The notes under the pieces are model-generated. The model made no database searches. It saw nothing but the letters and a program-made list of their open reading frames with translations, and was not told the origin of the DNA. From Russula earlei (taxonomy: Eukaryota > Basidiomycota > Agaricomycetes > Russulales > Russulaceae), in contig JAGFNK010000682.1 of assembly GCA_025769875.1 (NCBI GenBank), positions 1 through 25,893 on the forward strand: a stretch of DNA of 25,893 bases. Direction: 5' to 3'. Both the position numbers and the translations under genes were made by a program. Shown one piece after another: positions 1 to 10,490 of the stretch; the first letter of the stretch is position 1; each line of letters opens with the position of its first letter.

Positions 1-85
1 GGGGGACGTGAGCATTCAGTGGGTTTTGGAGTTGGAGCTGGACATCCGGTGAATGTCAAGAAAACAGGATATCCAAATCACTTAC

Positions 86-265
86 CGATGTTCTCCCGCT
101 GCAGCTCCTGCTTCCTCTTCACCGCATTCATGGCTTTCTTGGTTGCCTTCTTAGCCTTGGCTGTCTTGCGGGCCTCCTCTTCGTCAACTACAATACATGA
201 GCTGGTGTCATATCATGATGAGAGGAGAGTCTACTTACTCAAGACCTGCACTTTGGGTGGGGCAG
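86..265 (-). pseudogene. Fragment of a spliced lysine-rich protein gene
   Basis: On the minus strand two coding stretches join in frame across a 51-bp intron (188-238). The intron has GTAAGT at its 5' end and ends TTGTAG. The first exon ends with a segment reading AAPPKVQVL. The second (187 to 86) encodes DEEEARKTAKAKKATKKAMN followed by a KRKQELQREN tail, rich in Lys, Ala and Glu and likely helical or coiled coil. It is followed by another GTAAGT donor at 85-81. Upstream of the first exon the frame meets a TAA, and I cannot find a start, so the gene is partial or broken. I do not recognise a family. A charged helical linker of a multi-copy or transposon-associated protein is possible, but that is inference. 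Confidence 0.4.
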
Positions 266-269
266 CATG

Positions 270-830
270 AATGAGTTATATGTTGATCCATGAAGCTGGG
301 TGAAAGGGTTGTGATGATGGTTACTGTCATGAACCATTCTCCGGAGAGGGCCCTTGAAGGACCCTTCCTTATAGGAGAAACCCAGCCTCTATGGTGTCAC
401 CCTGTTCACACGAGCAAAAGGGGGTGAGTAGAGGTGTCCACAATATCGCGCGCGCATTGTTTGCGCGAGCGATTCTCGGCACAATCGACATACAGCAAGC
501 CCCACTTAAAGGCAACCCTTCTAGCAACAAAAGACAGCATTAGGGCCTTCCTAAGGACCCTTTGGAACGACCCTAGGAAACTCTATAATAGGTACTAACC
601 TGGTATCAAAGGCCCTACAAATGCGTTATTAGACCAACTCTAATAACTATAGAACGAACTATAAGGCAACACTAAGGAACCTTAATAGAAGTATTAGGGT
701 CGACTCTAAGGACCCTAATAGAACTATATAAGGGCCTTATAAGATAACACTATTCCTAACCAAACTACAAGTCCTCAAATGACCGGCCCTAAACTAACTA
801 ACAGGAAATGAATCAGGTGCTTGCACGTGC
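270..830. other. Gene-free stretch with degenerate short repeats
   Basis: No ORF with coding character is visible on either strand. It contains a CG-dinucleotide-rich patch near 445-475 (alternating GCGC) and an AT-rich stretch from about 530 to 770. In that stretch words such as CTAAGGACCCTAATAGAAC and TATAAGGGCC recur in imperfect form. It looks like decayed non-coding repeat or LTR-derived DNA. Confidence 0.5.
671..740. repeat. Imperfect 34-bp direct repeat
   Basis: Two adjacent units starting CTAAGGA.CC.TAATAGAA.TAT (from 672 and from 706) repeat with a period of 34 bp and several mismatches. Further shortened variants lie upstream (530-660). No function is evident. Confidence 0.45.
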
Positions 831-1245
831 ACTAAAACAGCGAACACGTGGACAATGGAAGCTCTTACTCATCAAGAGAAGCTTCTTACTCAGCAGCTTA
901 CTGAGCATGACTGAGCATGCTCAGTAAGCGTCCTCCTGACTTCTTACTCATCACTCTATGGTGCTTGATAACAAGGTTATGACTTGTTCCCTATTTAGCA
1001 GTTCTCTTGTAGTATATAAGCGCTCAATAAAGTAGCGGACAGTCCTCAGACTGTCCATTTGTTTACGGCACTCTCCCACCCTGGGATACTCCTTTAAGGA
1101 CCATCCCCTTGTGACTACCTGGCCTCTTCCCTGCATGATTGCTCGACTCTCACAGTAACAATACCCCTCTGGTATCTGTTTACTTACTCTGGACTCTACT
1201 TCTTGCCCACGCAGTCTTGGACGTCTATCGACTTGTCTTCGAGCT
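831..1245 (+). mobile_element. LTR-like promoter segment (left copy)
   Basis: Non-coding DNA laid out like an LTR. An upstream cluster of TTACTCA, TGAGCATG and CTCAGTAAGC words, including an imperfect palindrome around 895-930, precedes a TATA box (TATATAAG, 1013-1020). A conserved block CAGACTGTCCATTTG follows at 1047-1061, then a pyrimidine-rich tract. The same TATA-to-block spacing (34 bp here, 31 bp there) and similar downstream words occur at 5389-5434, so both probably come from one LTR family. I could not define TG...CA ends or a target duplication, so the borders are approximate. Confidence 0.45.
1013..1020 (+). promoter_or_regulatory. TATA box of LTR-like segment
   Basis: TATATAAG followed 34 bp later by the block CAGACTGTCCATTTG, which it shares with the copy at 5389. 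The fixed distance suggests that the block marks the transcription start region. Confidence 0.5.
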
Positions 1246-1999
1246 TATCCCTCGCTCTTGAACTGGATAGTTCAACAGTGAGTCTTGACAGTTACGATAC
1301 AAGGTGTGCGTGTTGTTTTTTTTTTACCTCATGCCTGGCCATGCATCGCGTACATCAAACGTCAACATCCTGTCACATGGTTGCATAAACGGATTCTGCG
1401 GAGTGCGGAAATGGAAAAAAGGAAACTTGAAGCTCCCAGTGCACACTGGCAGTCATTCCGTATTGGTACAATACATGACATGCCAGAGATGCCTTCTATG
1501 TAAGAAGGCCTTCAAAACAACATGGTCTCTGAGGCTCCATCTTTCATGGCTGGAGACATGCAGCATGGCATGGCAACAACACACTGACGACGACCTGCCC
1601 CACCGCATCTTTGAGGATGCTTACATAGATGCCACGCCGTTCAGTTGCAGCATTTTCTTTGACCCAGAACACAATGATCACCATCAGCCATCCTCTGTGT
1701 ATCACCCACTAGAAACCTCCCTTGAGCAAAATGAGCCATGAGCAAAAAGGGCTCGCACAGAAACTCAGTCGACAGCTGATGAATGCCGTGCAGGGCACTA
1801 TGTAGAGGCATATCCAGCCATGGTTGCTGAGAATTTAGGAACAGCTCTCACCCCATTCCAGGAGCAAGGCGAGGCGCTACAGAAATCAGGGTTGCCTCCA
1901 TGGGCACCATTTGAAGATACGGACGAATGAGAACTTGTCAATTGGCTCATAAACCGAGTCAACAAGACTGGAACAGACGAATTTCTGAAGCTGGGATTG

Positions 2000-2051
2000 G
2001 TAAGTCCAACTACGCACTTGGTGACTCAGTCCTAACGTGAAATATACATAG
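2000..2051 (+). other. Intron 1 of the Plavaka gene
   Basis: A 52-bp intron with GTAAGT donor, TAG acceptor and an internal CCTAACG branch-site-like word. Removing it joins the end of the FLKLGL block in frame with the block starting TMKCFQLVYK. The size and signals are typical for a basidiomycete intron. Confidence 0.75.
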
Positions 2052-2369
2052 ACGATGAAATGCTTCCAACTCGTGTACAAAAGTGCATACTCCTTTTTCA
2101 AAAAAATCGATACACTTCCGGCAGGGTCTCTGTGGCACACAGAGACCTTCAGCTTCACTGGGGATCTACTGGACGAGAATGGAGAGCCGACACAAGATCA
2201 TTTTGAATTGTGGTATCGAAATTCTCTACAATGTGTTGAAGAGCTTATATCAAACCCAATGTTCGAAAAATATATATCCTATGTCCTGGAGTGCATCTAT
2301 GAGGACAGCACAGGGAACACGCGTGTATATGATGAAATGTGGACTGCGGATTGGTGGTGGGAAATGCAG

Positions 2370-2421
2370 GTGCATTCGTTTTAGACACCATCCCAGGTTT
2401 ATCAGTCTTATGTCGCCTTAG
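2370..2421 (+). other. Probable intron 2 of the Plavaka gene
   Basis: A 52-bp segment from GTGCAT to CCTTAG follows directly after the WWWEMQ block. Without removal the frame hits TAG and TAA. After removal a one-base slip is still needed to reach the PVILASNKT block, so either the acceptor is slightly different or an indel has occurred. Confidence 0.5.
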
Positions 2422-4413
2422 GATAAAATCCCTTCAGTGGCGTCGTGTGCCCAGTCATCCTTGCGTCCAATAAGACGCAGTTATTGGGTTTCTCAGGTGG
2501 CCATCAAGCCTACCCGTTATATCTTACCCTCGGGAACATCAGCAAGAGTGTTCGCCACAAATCTTCAAATCACACAGTATCCCTCATAGGCTACATCCCT
2601 ACCAGCAAGATTACCTGCTTCTCAGACCCACAAATACCAAAGTACTGACTCTTTCACGCATGCCTGAAGAAGATACTGGAACCGTTGAAAAGTGCTGGCA
2701 GCAACGGAACAAAGCTGATTTGTGTGGATGGTGTCATCCACCGGATCTTTCCCATCCTCGCAGCATATGTGGGCGATCATCCAGAGCAATGCCTGGTTGC
2801 AGGCTGCAAGGAGAATCGATGCCCGATCTGTACCATGCCTGCAAAGTCCCAAGGCGATGGATTTCTATTCCCATTACGGTCCCAGTTGCACACGGAACAG
2901 GTGTTACATCTCAAGGCTAATGGCCATCACCCTCCTGAGTTCTCGGAATGGGGCTTGCGCAAGGTCTTCTCGCCATTTTGGGCTGGCATGCCCCATACAG
3001 ACATCTTTATGTGCATTTCCCCTGATATCCTCCATCAACTCTTTTTAGGTGTATTTTGTCACCTTTTGGAATGGTGCACTCAGTTAATGGGTGCTAAACG
3101 TTTGGACGAATGCTTTGAAGCTCTGCCGGTGTACTCGGGACTCAAACACTTCAAGCACGGTGTTTCTAACATGTTGAAATGGACAGGGTGGGAGTATTGC
3201 AACATGTCATGGAGTCTATTGAGCGTTATTTCTGGCAGCGTGGATCCCCAGGTGGTGCTCATAGCCCGAGCACTGTTGGACTTCATCACATATGCAGGAT
3301 ACCGAAGGCATATGACAAAAACTCTTCTGTGCATAGAACAGGCCTTGGAGGTGTTCCATTCACACAAACATGTATTGATTGACCTTGGAGTGCGCAAGCA
3401 CTTCAATATTCTGAAAGTTCACTCAATGCAGCATTACGTGGCTGGAATTAAGCATTTGGGCTCAGCTGACGGTTTTAACACGGAAAGCTCCGAACGCCTT
3501 CACATAGATTATGCCAAGCGTGCCTTCAAGGCCTCCAATCATCACGATTACATTATGCAAATGGCTCGGTGGATTCAATGCCAGGAAGCTATGTTTATCA
3601 ATAAACACTTCTTAGCATGGTCCCTTAAAACATCATCCCTGGAGTCAGAATCTACAAATATGACTGTGCGTTTCATTACATATTCGATTGCCAAGAAACC
3701 ACCCCACTACATCTCAGTTCGGACTCTGGTGATGGAATACAACGCCCCGGACTTTGTGAACACATTGCAGGATTTCCTCCAGAAGATTGATATACCCAGT
3801 TGATTCATCGTGCCAAATGTCTACAACCGGTTCAATATCTACAAACTGATTCATATCAACTGGTCAGCAACAATGGATTCGGACATAGAATCATACCGTG
3901 TCAACGCATTTCCCAAGCACCCTAACAGTGGCCATGGACAACATTCGGGATCAAAATTTGATACAATTCTTGTCACCGAAAGCAGAAATAGGCCTCAGAC
4001 ATCTAAGGGGTTTCAAGGTACATCTCATATTTGCAACAGAATCATGATCATTTATTGTAAATGAAGGGCTTCGCTTGGCACGGATTCATGTTATTTTCAA
4101 ACTCCCCAAGCACCTAGGGGCTTTCCCTCATCCATTGGCTTACATTCATTGGTTTTGTCCATTCACCAATGTGGATCCCACAACACATATGCATCAAGTT
4201 GTCCTGTCAACTAGAAACCACATGCCATATTCGGAAGTGATCAGCGTGAAACGAATATGGCAAAGTTGTGTCTTAATCCCACAGTTTAGCTCAAACCAAG
4301 TTCCCTCATCGTGGACAAGAGAAGGTCACCATATACAAGCCATCCCAAAGTATTATCTTGGGAGGCACCTAGATCGAAATATGTTTCAAATGTACAAGGA
4401 GAATGATGGATGA

Positions 4414-5134
4414 GTAGCCCATGAGTTCATAGAAACGTGGATATGGCTAGTTACATTGCGCGCTTCAAGTTCCCTCAGACCAGCAGCGTTCATGTGTTCG
4501 TTGATCAGTGAAGCGAGCAAAAAGGGGGAGCAGGAGACTGCACAGAACTGTCATTTGAAACCGTAGCTACCAGTCATTAAATACTGTGGCAAAGGCAGAG
4601 GAAAAGCAGGTAATCAAGAGAGCAGAGGGATAGAGGACACGAGACAAGACGAGTAAGTAGGTGAGTATGACGTCGCAATGGAACGCGAACCAGAATTGAG
4701 GCATAAGAGATTCTACACTAACCGGAACGAGGCAAGTGTTTAGCAAAATTGGAGAGTAAGTAAACAAGACGGGATGGGAATTCATAGCAGTACAGTATAT
4801 CAGTCAAGAGCATACCAAAAGCCTATTCCTCCGACTGCGAGTCCGCGAGTGTGGGGCGGCGCAACGATGACGACAGGGTGAGGCGCTGTTACGAACCAAG
4901 GCCAAGTCCGGGCCGAAGATTGTCCTATTTTACTCAAGAAAAACCTCTCTCACTTTGCATTGCCGACTCCCTTCCATTTTCTGGGCTATCCCTCCTGCGG
5001 TACAAGATATTGCTATTGCAAAGGCACTATAACACGACCAGGCACCAGTTTCCTAATCGGGTAATCATCGCGTGGCAGCCACATGGCCACTCAGCCACCA
5101 TGGACCCAAAACAGCGGCACAAACTCTTAGAAAC
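4414..5134. other. Non-coding stretch after Plavaka
   Basis: Probably the 3' untranslated and terminal part of the Plavaka element plus flanking DNA. Small ORFs on both strands here have no coding character and no recognisable domain. I searched by eye for a terminal inverted repeat shared with the region before 1304 and found none that I trust. Confidence 0.4.
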
Positions 5135-5633
5135 TGTTGCATAAATCATCTGACGTCATCAAGGCTCCAATGACATCATGGCTGACTGAGCGACTCCACA
5201 GTGACCTCATAGGCTCACTAAAGCGCTCCACAGTGACATCATAATGATGTCATCGCTCCACAATGATCAGTAATACGCTCAGTAAGCCTGAAAGTTGACA
5301 CAAGCAAGTTTATGCCTCTGTAGTCCTATTGGATGGTACCAAAGAGTCTAGAATAGTCCCAGTGCTTTGTAATTGACCCTGTACACTGTATATAAGCCCC
5401 AATGAAGCATGGCAGTCGTCAGACTGTCCATTTGTGATACTCTCATCCTCCTGGGTACTCCCCTGCGACTGCTCAGTTTAAAGTCCACTCTCGTCTTCAA
5501 GGTACTCTTCAACGACTGCCTTGTTTAAAGCCCCTCGCTACACTGGCCTCTAGCCTTCGCCTTTGTCTCTTGCAACACCTACCAGTCCCTATCTGGTACC
5601 TCCTTGTCGTTTGGCTCGTCCTCCTGTTCAACA
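5135..5633 (+). mobile_element. LTR-like promoter segment (right copy)
   Basis: Begins TGTTGCATAAATC and ends TGTTCAACA, so it has TGTTG...CAACA-style ends of about 499 bp. The first part has repeated words (GACATCATGG, CTCCACAGTGAC, GTCATCGCTCCACAATGA). A TATA box (5389-5396) follows, then CAGACTGTCCATTTG (5420-5434), CTCCTGGGTACTCC and a pyrimidine-rich tail, matching the organisation at 831-1245. The five bases flanking the proposed ends differ (GAAAC versus CCGCC), so there is no target duplication and the ends may be wrong. Confidence 0.45.
5389..5396 (+). promoter_or_regulatory. TATA box of second LTR-like segment
   Basis: TATATAAG with the shared block CAGACTGTCCATTTG 31 bp downstream, paralleling the arrangement at 1013. 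Confidence 0.5.
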
Positions 5634-6300
5634 CCGCCCTCGCCGCATACCATCTGTTCCGACCCTTGCCCACCTGCTCCTGAGTCCTTAGTGATCAGCA
5701 GTACGTGTCTTGACAGGCGCAGTGGGCAGCGAGCCCTCAGGTAGAGCGGTGATGATGAAGACGAAGACGTCATACTGGTCCGTGTGTAGACACGAGGGGG
5801 GGGTGAGGAGAATGATTCATAGCATTTTGTAGAGGAGCGAGAATCTGATGAAAGGGGTTCGACGAGGGGTGAGAGCATAATGATGAGGGGATGGGAAGTG
5901 TGTCGCAGGTGGAGGAGACTAGTGGCAGAGGGGATGGATGAGAACAAAGGAGGGCGAGACGCGGGCAAACGGCAATGATGTCGTGCTGTAGGTCGATGCT
6001 TGGAGGAGCCGAGCTCCAACTCCAAGACCAACGGGGGAGGCGTTGAGCAGTGAGGCAAGTGATGTCGGAGGCAATTGAACTGAGCCATTGTCACCGTTCC
6101 TGGGCATAGAGTGGGCGACACGAGGGGATGACATCGAAAGGGGAGCACGAGATGGAAGGAGAAAGAGGGGAAAGGAGTGGCGATAGTTGGTGGGGAGGAA
6201 AGAAGGGGTGAGGCGAGAGCGAGAGAAAGGGAACTTGAAGCACGGGAGGTGCAAGGTGCTGATACGAGTCACGTCAGTTTCTGGGCCAGTGGACTCACAA
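5634..6300. other. No supportable gene
   Basis: Two overlapping minus-strand ORFs (189 codons ending near 5579 and 128 codons ending near 5919) lie here. Their products are Ser/Pro/Leu/His-rich with no domain, and neither shows coding bias. A purine-rich plus strand with a G run near 5805 explains the composition. This could be leader or internal sequence of a lost retroelement belonging to the LTR at 5135-5633. Confidence 0.4.
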
Positions 6301-6616
6301 CACACCTTACATCAGTAAGATACATAGTGCAACATAAAAACCAACTGTCTCCGTAGAGCAATGTAGCAAACCAAGTGTCTCCATAGAGCAATGTAACAAA
6401 ATGATCGTCTCCATAGAGCAATGTAACAAACCGATTATCTCCATAGTCAACCATAATTTTGATCGTCCTACATAGTGATATGTAGACTCGGTTTTATCTA
6501 CTGTGCCTACATAAGTATAGTCATCAACTACTGGAACTACATTGAGCAATATAGACTTACTACAATGCTATAGAGCACTACATAGTATGTTGTTGTGCTA
6601 TGGTGTCTATGGTGTC
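6301..6616 (-). mobile_element. Putative 3' LTR of the Gypsy element
   Basis: On the minus strand a segment starting TGTAGACACCATAGACACC (from 6616) lies 134 bp beyond the pol stop, where a 3' LTR is expected. It is AT-rich, full of TACAT/ATGTAG words, and contains the 30-bp tandem repeat at 6347-6446. I see no convincing polypurine tract directly before 6616. The far end is not defined, and the partner LTR is outside the window, so the call is tentative. Confidence 0.4.
6347..6446 (-). repeat. 30-bp tandem repeat, about 3.3 copies
   Basis: Units start at 6347, 6377, 6407 and a partial one at 6437. Each begins GTCTCC(G/A)TAGAGCAATGTA and ends in a variable six bases. On the minus strand each unit would encode a ten-residue peptide (LLHCSMET..), but no real gene is supported. 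Confidence 0.85.
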
Positions 6617-6750
6617 TACAGAATTAAGTGGTGTCTACGGACCGGACCAGTTTTTCCTGATGTACATGTGATTGCAGGGGTTCATTGAAAAGTTCTTTGG
6701 TAACAGGGATAGAGATAGTCATCAACAGAAGTCATGGTGGGAGTTACTGG

Positions 6751-9700
6751 TTAGGGGTTACCCCTGATGGGAATCATTTTAAGCACTTTTGGAAATTTCC
6801 AATGGAAGTCTTTGACAAGCAGTTGCACTTTTGATAGGTTAGATGCTGGTTCCCAAGTGTTCTCTGCAGCAGTGTATCCTTTCCATCTAACTAGATATTG
6901 AATCACTTTGCAGTTTGGGGAGAGTCGAGAGTCTAAGATTTGTTCTACTTCATATTGTTCTTCTCCTTCAACTAGTATAGGTGGTGGGTTTGAGAAGTTA
7001 GGACCATGGGCAATGGTTTCCTTGTACAGTTTAATTAGGGAATGGTGAAAAACTGGGTGTATCTTCCAAGACTTTGATAGTTCAAGGCAAACATTTACTG
7101 GGAATGCAGTGATGACTTTGAATGGTCCATAGTGTTGAGGAGCTAGTTTTGCCTTTGGATGAGTAGTTCGTAAGTTTGTGGCTTCCAACCATACTTGATC
7201 TCCTTCTTTGAAGCAGAAGGTTGGGGTCTGAGGTCTGGATTGTTTCATGACTTCTGCTGCTCGGTTCAGAGAGGCAGCTACTTCTTCTCTTAGTTGGTCT
7301 AGTCTTGTTAATTGTTCTTGAACTGAGGGGAACTTTGATGTAAAAGCAAGGGGTGGAGCAAATACTGGGTTAAAGCTGTACCAGACCTCGAAAGGAGGTT
7401 TATTAGTAGTGCTGTGTTGTCTGGCATTATGTGCAAATTCCATGGAAGGAATCAGTTCTGCCCAATTGTCAGCTTGGTGATTGCAAAATATTCAGAGGTA
7501 TTGTTCAAGTTCTTGGTTTACTCATTCTGTTTCACCATCTGTCTGTGGGTGGTATGCTGTACTAAGTGATACTTTGATGTTTAACCTTTTCCATAGCTCT
7601 TGAGTGACCTTTGCTGCAAATTGGGGTCCTCTGTCTGATATTATTTGAGCTGGGAGGCCTACTCTTCTCCAGACATTATTCATGATTAGTGTTGCTGTTT
7701 CTTCTGCTGTGATCATCATATGACAAGGAGTAATGATTGTTGCTTTGCTGAATTGATCTACAACAACCAGGAGGCTGTCAAAGCATTGTGAAATTGGTAG
7801 GTCGGTGATAAAGTCCATGGTGACGCTTTTCCAGACTTCTCTGGTTGGGGTGATTGGTACAAGGGGTGTTTCTGTCTTTGGGTGGTCTTTTGTGCTTTGG
7901 CATATTGCACATCCTTCTACATAACTTTTGATGTAGGTTAACATTCCTGGCCACCAGTAGTTCTGGCTGATTAGTTTATAAGTTTTCCACTGGCCAGGAT
8001 GTCCTGTGGCAAGGGAGTTGTGGTGTAGTTTCAGAATCTTCTTTCATAAGGTGTCATTGTTTGGGTTGTAGACTTTTCCTTTGAATAATATGAGTCTGTC
8101 TTCGAGGTTCCAGTCCTGTAGACCTTTGGACAACCATCTTGGTCCATTCTTTATAATGATTGCTAATGCATTAGATACTTCTGGGTTGTAGTCTTTGCTA
8201 GATTGTAGTTGTTGTCAAAGGTCTTCTTTGCCAATTGGTTCTGTAGCAGAGGTGCATGTTGCTCTAATTTTGAAACATTTGTCATCTAGGAGCACCTTTC
8301 CATCATTTTCATTTTGTATCCCCTCTTTAAAGTCTGGCCGCCTGGACAGACCATCTGCTTTGTTCATGGTTCCTGGATGATGTGTGATGGTGAAGTCAAA
8401 GTTGCTCAGTAGAAGTGCCCACCGGGCTTGTCGTCGAGTTAGCTTTTGTTTTGTCATGAAGTAAGTCAGATTGTTGTGGTCTGTCCATAGGTCAACAGGG
8501 TTTGTGGCACCTTCTAGGTAGTGTCAAAAGTGCCAGAGAGAAGACACAATTGCAGGGAGCTCTTTATCATAGATCATGTAATTTTGTTGTGCAGGGTCCA
8601 GAGATTTCGAAAAATAGGCTACTGGGTGATACCTGTTAAGTTCATCGGGTTGTTCTAGAACTGAACTGATGGCAAAGTCACTTGCATTGCAGATAAGTTG
8701 GAATGGCTTGGTGTGATTCAGTAATGCCAGGACTGGGGCTATGGTAAACATGTGAATTAACATTCTAAATCCTTGTTCTTCTTCTGTTCCCCATTTATAA
8801 GGGTTTTCTTTCTTGGTTGGGTTGAATAGTGGTCATGCTATTTGTGAGTATTGGTGGATAAATCATCTGTAGAAATTGCAGAAACCTAGAAATGCTTGTA
8901 CTTCTGTAATGTTTGATGGTGTAGGCCATTTTGTGATGCCTAGTAGCTTGTCCCGATCCATGGATATTTGTCCTTGGGAATATTGATTCCTAGATAACTA
9001 ATGGAGGTTTGTTGAAAAGCACATTTCTCTGGTTTTAGATATAAGTCATGATCTTGGAGCATCTTCAAGACTTTGTGTGTCCAATTGTCTAGTTCTTCTA
9101 TGGTTTGTGCCATGATTAGGATGTCATCCAGATAGACTACCACATGTTCTGTGGCGATATATTCTGCTAGGATAGTGTTCATGAAGCATTGGAAAGTAGC
9201 TGGGGCGTTGCAGAGGCCAAAGGTCATTATCAAAGATTCAAAAAGGCCTAATGGGGTCTTGAATGCTGCAAGGTGTTTGTCTCCTTGTCTTAGGCGAATA
9301 TTGTTAAATCCCCATCATACGTCAAACTTGGTAAAGTAGTGGGCTCCTTGGAGTTTGTCAATTAATTCAGGAATCAGTGGTAGTGGATATGTGTCCTTGA
9401 TGGTTGCTGTATTCAGGGCTCTGTAATCTTGTATTGGTCAGAGAGTTCCTCCTTTCTTTTCTACAAAGAAGAATGGGCTAGCAACAGGTGCCTTTGATGG
9501 TCGGATGGTACCTCTCTTCAAATGTTCATCTAGGTATTCTTTCAGGGCTTGTAATTCCTTAGGAGTAAGTCGATAAATGCCACAATAACATTGAGTGGCT
9601 CCTGGCTTTAAATTGATTGCATGGTCCCATGGTTGGTGAGCAGGGAGGCATTGGGAAGCTTGTTCATCAAAGACCTTTTGCCATTTCAAGAATTGGAGAG

Positions 9701-10487
9701 GGATAAGTTCATCCAGTGTTTTCAGGGGTGTTTCTGATGTTGCTAACTTGGTGGATGTCATAGATTTTGCTCGTATACTGATTGTTACTGGTCTAAAAGC
9801 ATTGTAGATTTGTTCATTGACACATGGGTTCAATAAGTCTTCTGTATCTGGGAAGATTAGTGCAGCTACATTTGCAAATTTGGGTTCCTCTTCTTTGGGG
9901 AAAGTAAGCGCTTGTATTTGGTAATTCCATGTTCCAGATGCAGATGCAATGATTATGCTTGGGTGCGTGGTAAGACAGGTCTGGGGGCAGTTCCTTAGTG
10001 TGATTGTATCATTTGCCCAATCAATATCTAGGTTATGGTGTCATAACCAATCTGTTCCTAGGATGATGTCATGGTCTCCAATGTTAGTGACAAGGAATTC
10101 TGCCTGTTCATCATGGGTAGCGCCTGTGTGTGCTTGGATGCAAAGTCTTTGGATGGTACTAAAGCATATTAGTCCATTGGCATTCTGTGTTCCATCCACA
10201 TTTTGTGCTGGCAAGGGTTTGGACATGGTTCGAAGGTGCAGGTGGTGTTTCTGTGCAAATCATTTGTGGATTATCATTCCTTCTGCCCCACTGTCAAGTA
10301 GGGCTTTTGCACCAATTTCTTTGCCACTTGTCTTCCCCATGAGGGTAACTTTCAAGGCAATAGATGGGGAATGGATATTCTTGGTAAAAACTTTGGGGTA
10401 ATTAATTTCTCTTTGTATCATACTGATTTGGACCACGTCCCTTCTTGGTGTGGAAGGGGGTCCAATTAAAAATTCATAGGAGCAGAT
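6751..10487 (-). pseudogene. pol: Gypsy pol: PR-RT-RH-IN-chromodomain
   Basis: Chromoviral Pol in the -1 frame relative to gag. Protease active site ALLDSGAEGMII (Asp-Ser-Gly codons 10287-10295). RT with RGTIRPSKAPVASPFFFV, a catalytic VVVYLDDILI (9123-9134) and KPEKCAF. RNase H follows (ASDFAISSVLEQ); the catalytic Asp in its first motif reads Asn (8686-8688). Integrase has an H-H-C-C finger (HHNSLATGHPG ... CAICQ), catalytic VTMDF, ISDRGPQF and HPQTDGETE, and a GPY/F motif (YGPFKV). The C-terminal chromodomain (about 6795-6965) has YEVEQILDSR and YLVRWKGYTAAENTWEP. Eleven in-frame TGA codons (10260, 10041, 9438, 9315, 8863, 8833, 8524, 8215, 8044, 7522, 7492) fall where Arg fits, for example between YR and FI. 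One base is missing near 8975. Otherwise the coding sequence is nearly full length. Dead as written. Confidence 0.93.
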
Positions 10488-10490
10488 CTA
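10466..10490 (-). other. Gag-pol overlap with T-run: probable -1 frameshift site
   Basis: Gag ends CCT ATG AAT TTT TAA (stop 10466-10468). The pol frame is the -1 frame. It opens only after a TAG at 10488-10490, so the switch must happen within about 20 bases. Those bases contain a run of five T directly before the gag stop. A -1 slip on TTT at the stop would continue as GAA TTT TTA ATT GGA. The heptamer is not a perfect X-XXY-YYZ site, so the slip mechanism is inference; the frame relation is seen. Confidence 0.6.

Larger units (their letters stand above)
1304..4413 (+). pseudogene. Decayed Plavaka-type transposase
   Basis: DNA transposase of the Plavaka family (CACTA-like elements best known from mushrooms). 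Exon 1 (to 1999) carries a C-x2-C...H...C zinc finger around 1490-1560 (CLLCKKAFKTTW) and the family block PWAPFEDTDE followed by TDEFLKL. Exon 2 (2052-2369) has IDTLPAGSLWH, LDENGEPTQDHFELWYRN and YDEMWTADWWWEMQ. Exon 3 has PVILASNKTQL, then the core: CVDGVIHRIFPILA, CPICTMP, PDILHQLFLGVFCHL and NTESSERLHIDYAKRAF. The C-terminus is in another frame (4075-4413: HVIFKLPKHL, HPLAYIHWFCPF, STRNH). In-frame TGA codons lie at 1739, 1928, 2646, 3801 and 4045. There is a one-base slip after intron 2 and a frame change between about 3965 and 4010. The length is near the full family length, so this is a whole but dead gene. The family assignment is recalled and unsearched, but several blocks agree. Confidence 0.88.

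Noticed and set aside
4851..5144. 97-codon plus-strand ORF
   Set aside because: It straddles the proposed LTR start, starts in non-coding DNA, and has no domain or bias.
5579..6305. Two overlapping minus-strand ORFs (189 and 128 codons)
   Set aside because: They overlap each other in different frames, are low-complexity, and show no domain or splice structure. Treated as chance ORFs.
6347..6446. CRISPR-like array (30-bp repeats)
   Set aside because: The units are tandem without unique spacers, and the window is eukaryotic.
6751..10487. TGA as a reassigned sense codon or recoded Arg
   Set aside because: The gag-like ORF at 15121 and normal expectations for basidiomycetes give no support. 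TGA also occurs in Plavaka at similar sites, and decay by CpG deamination explains both.
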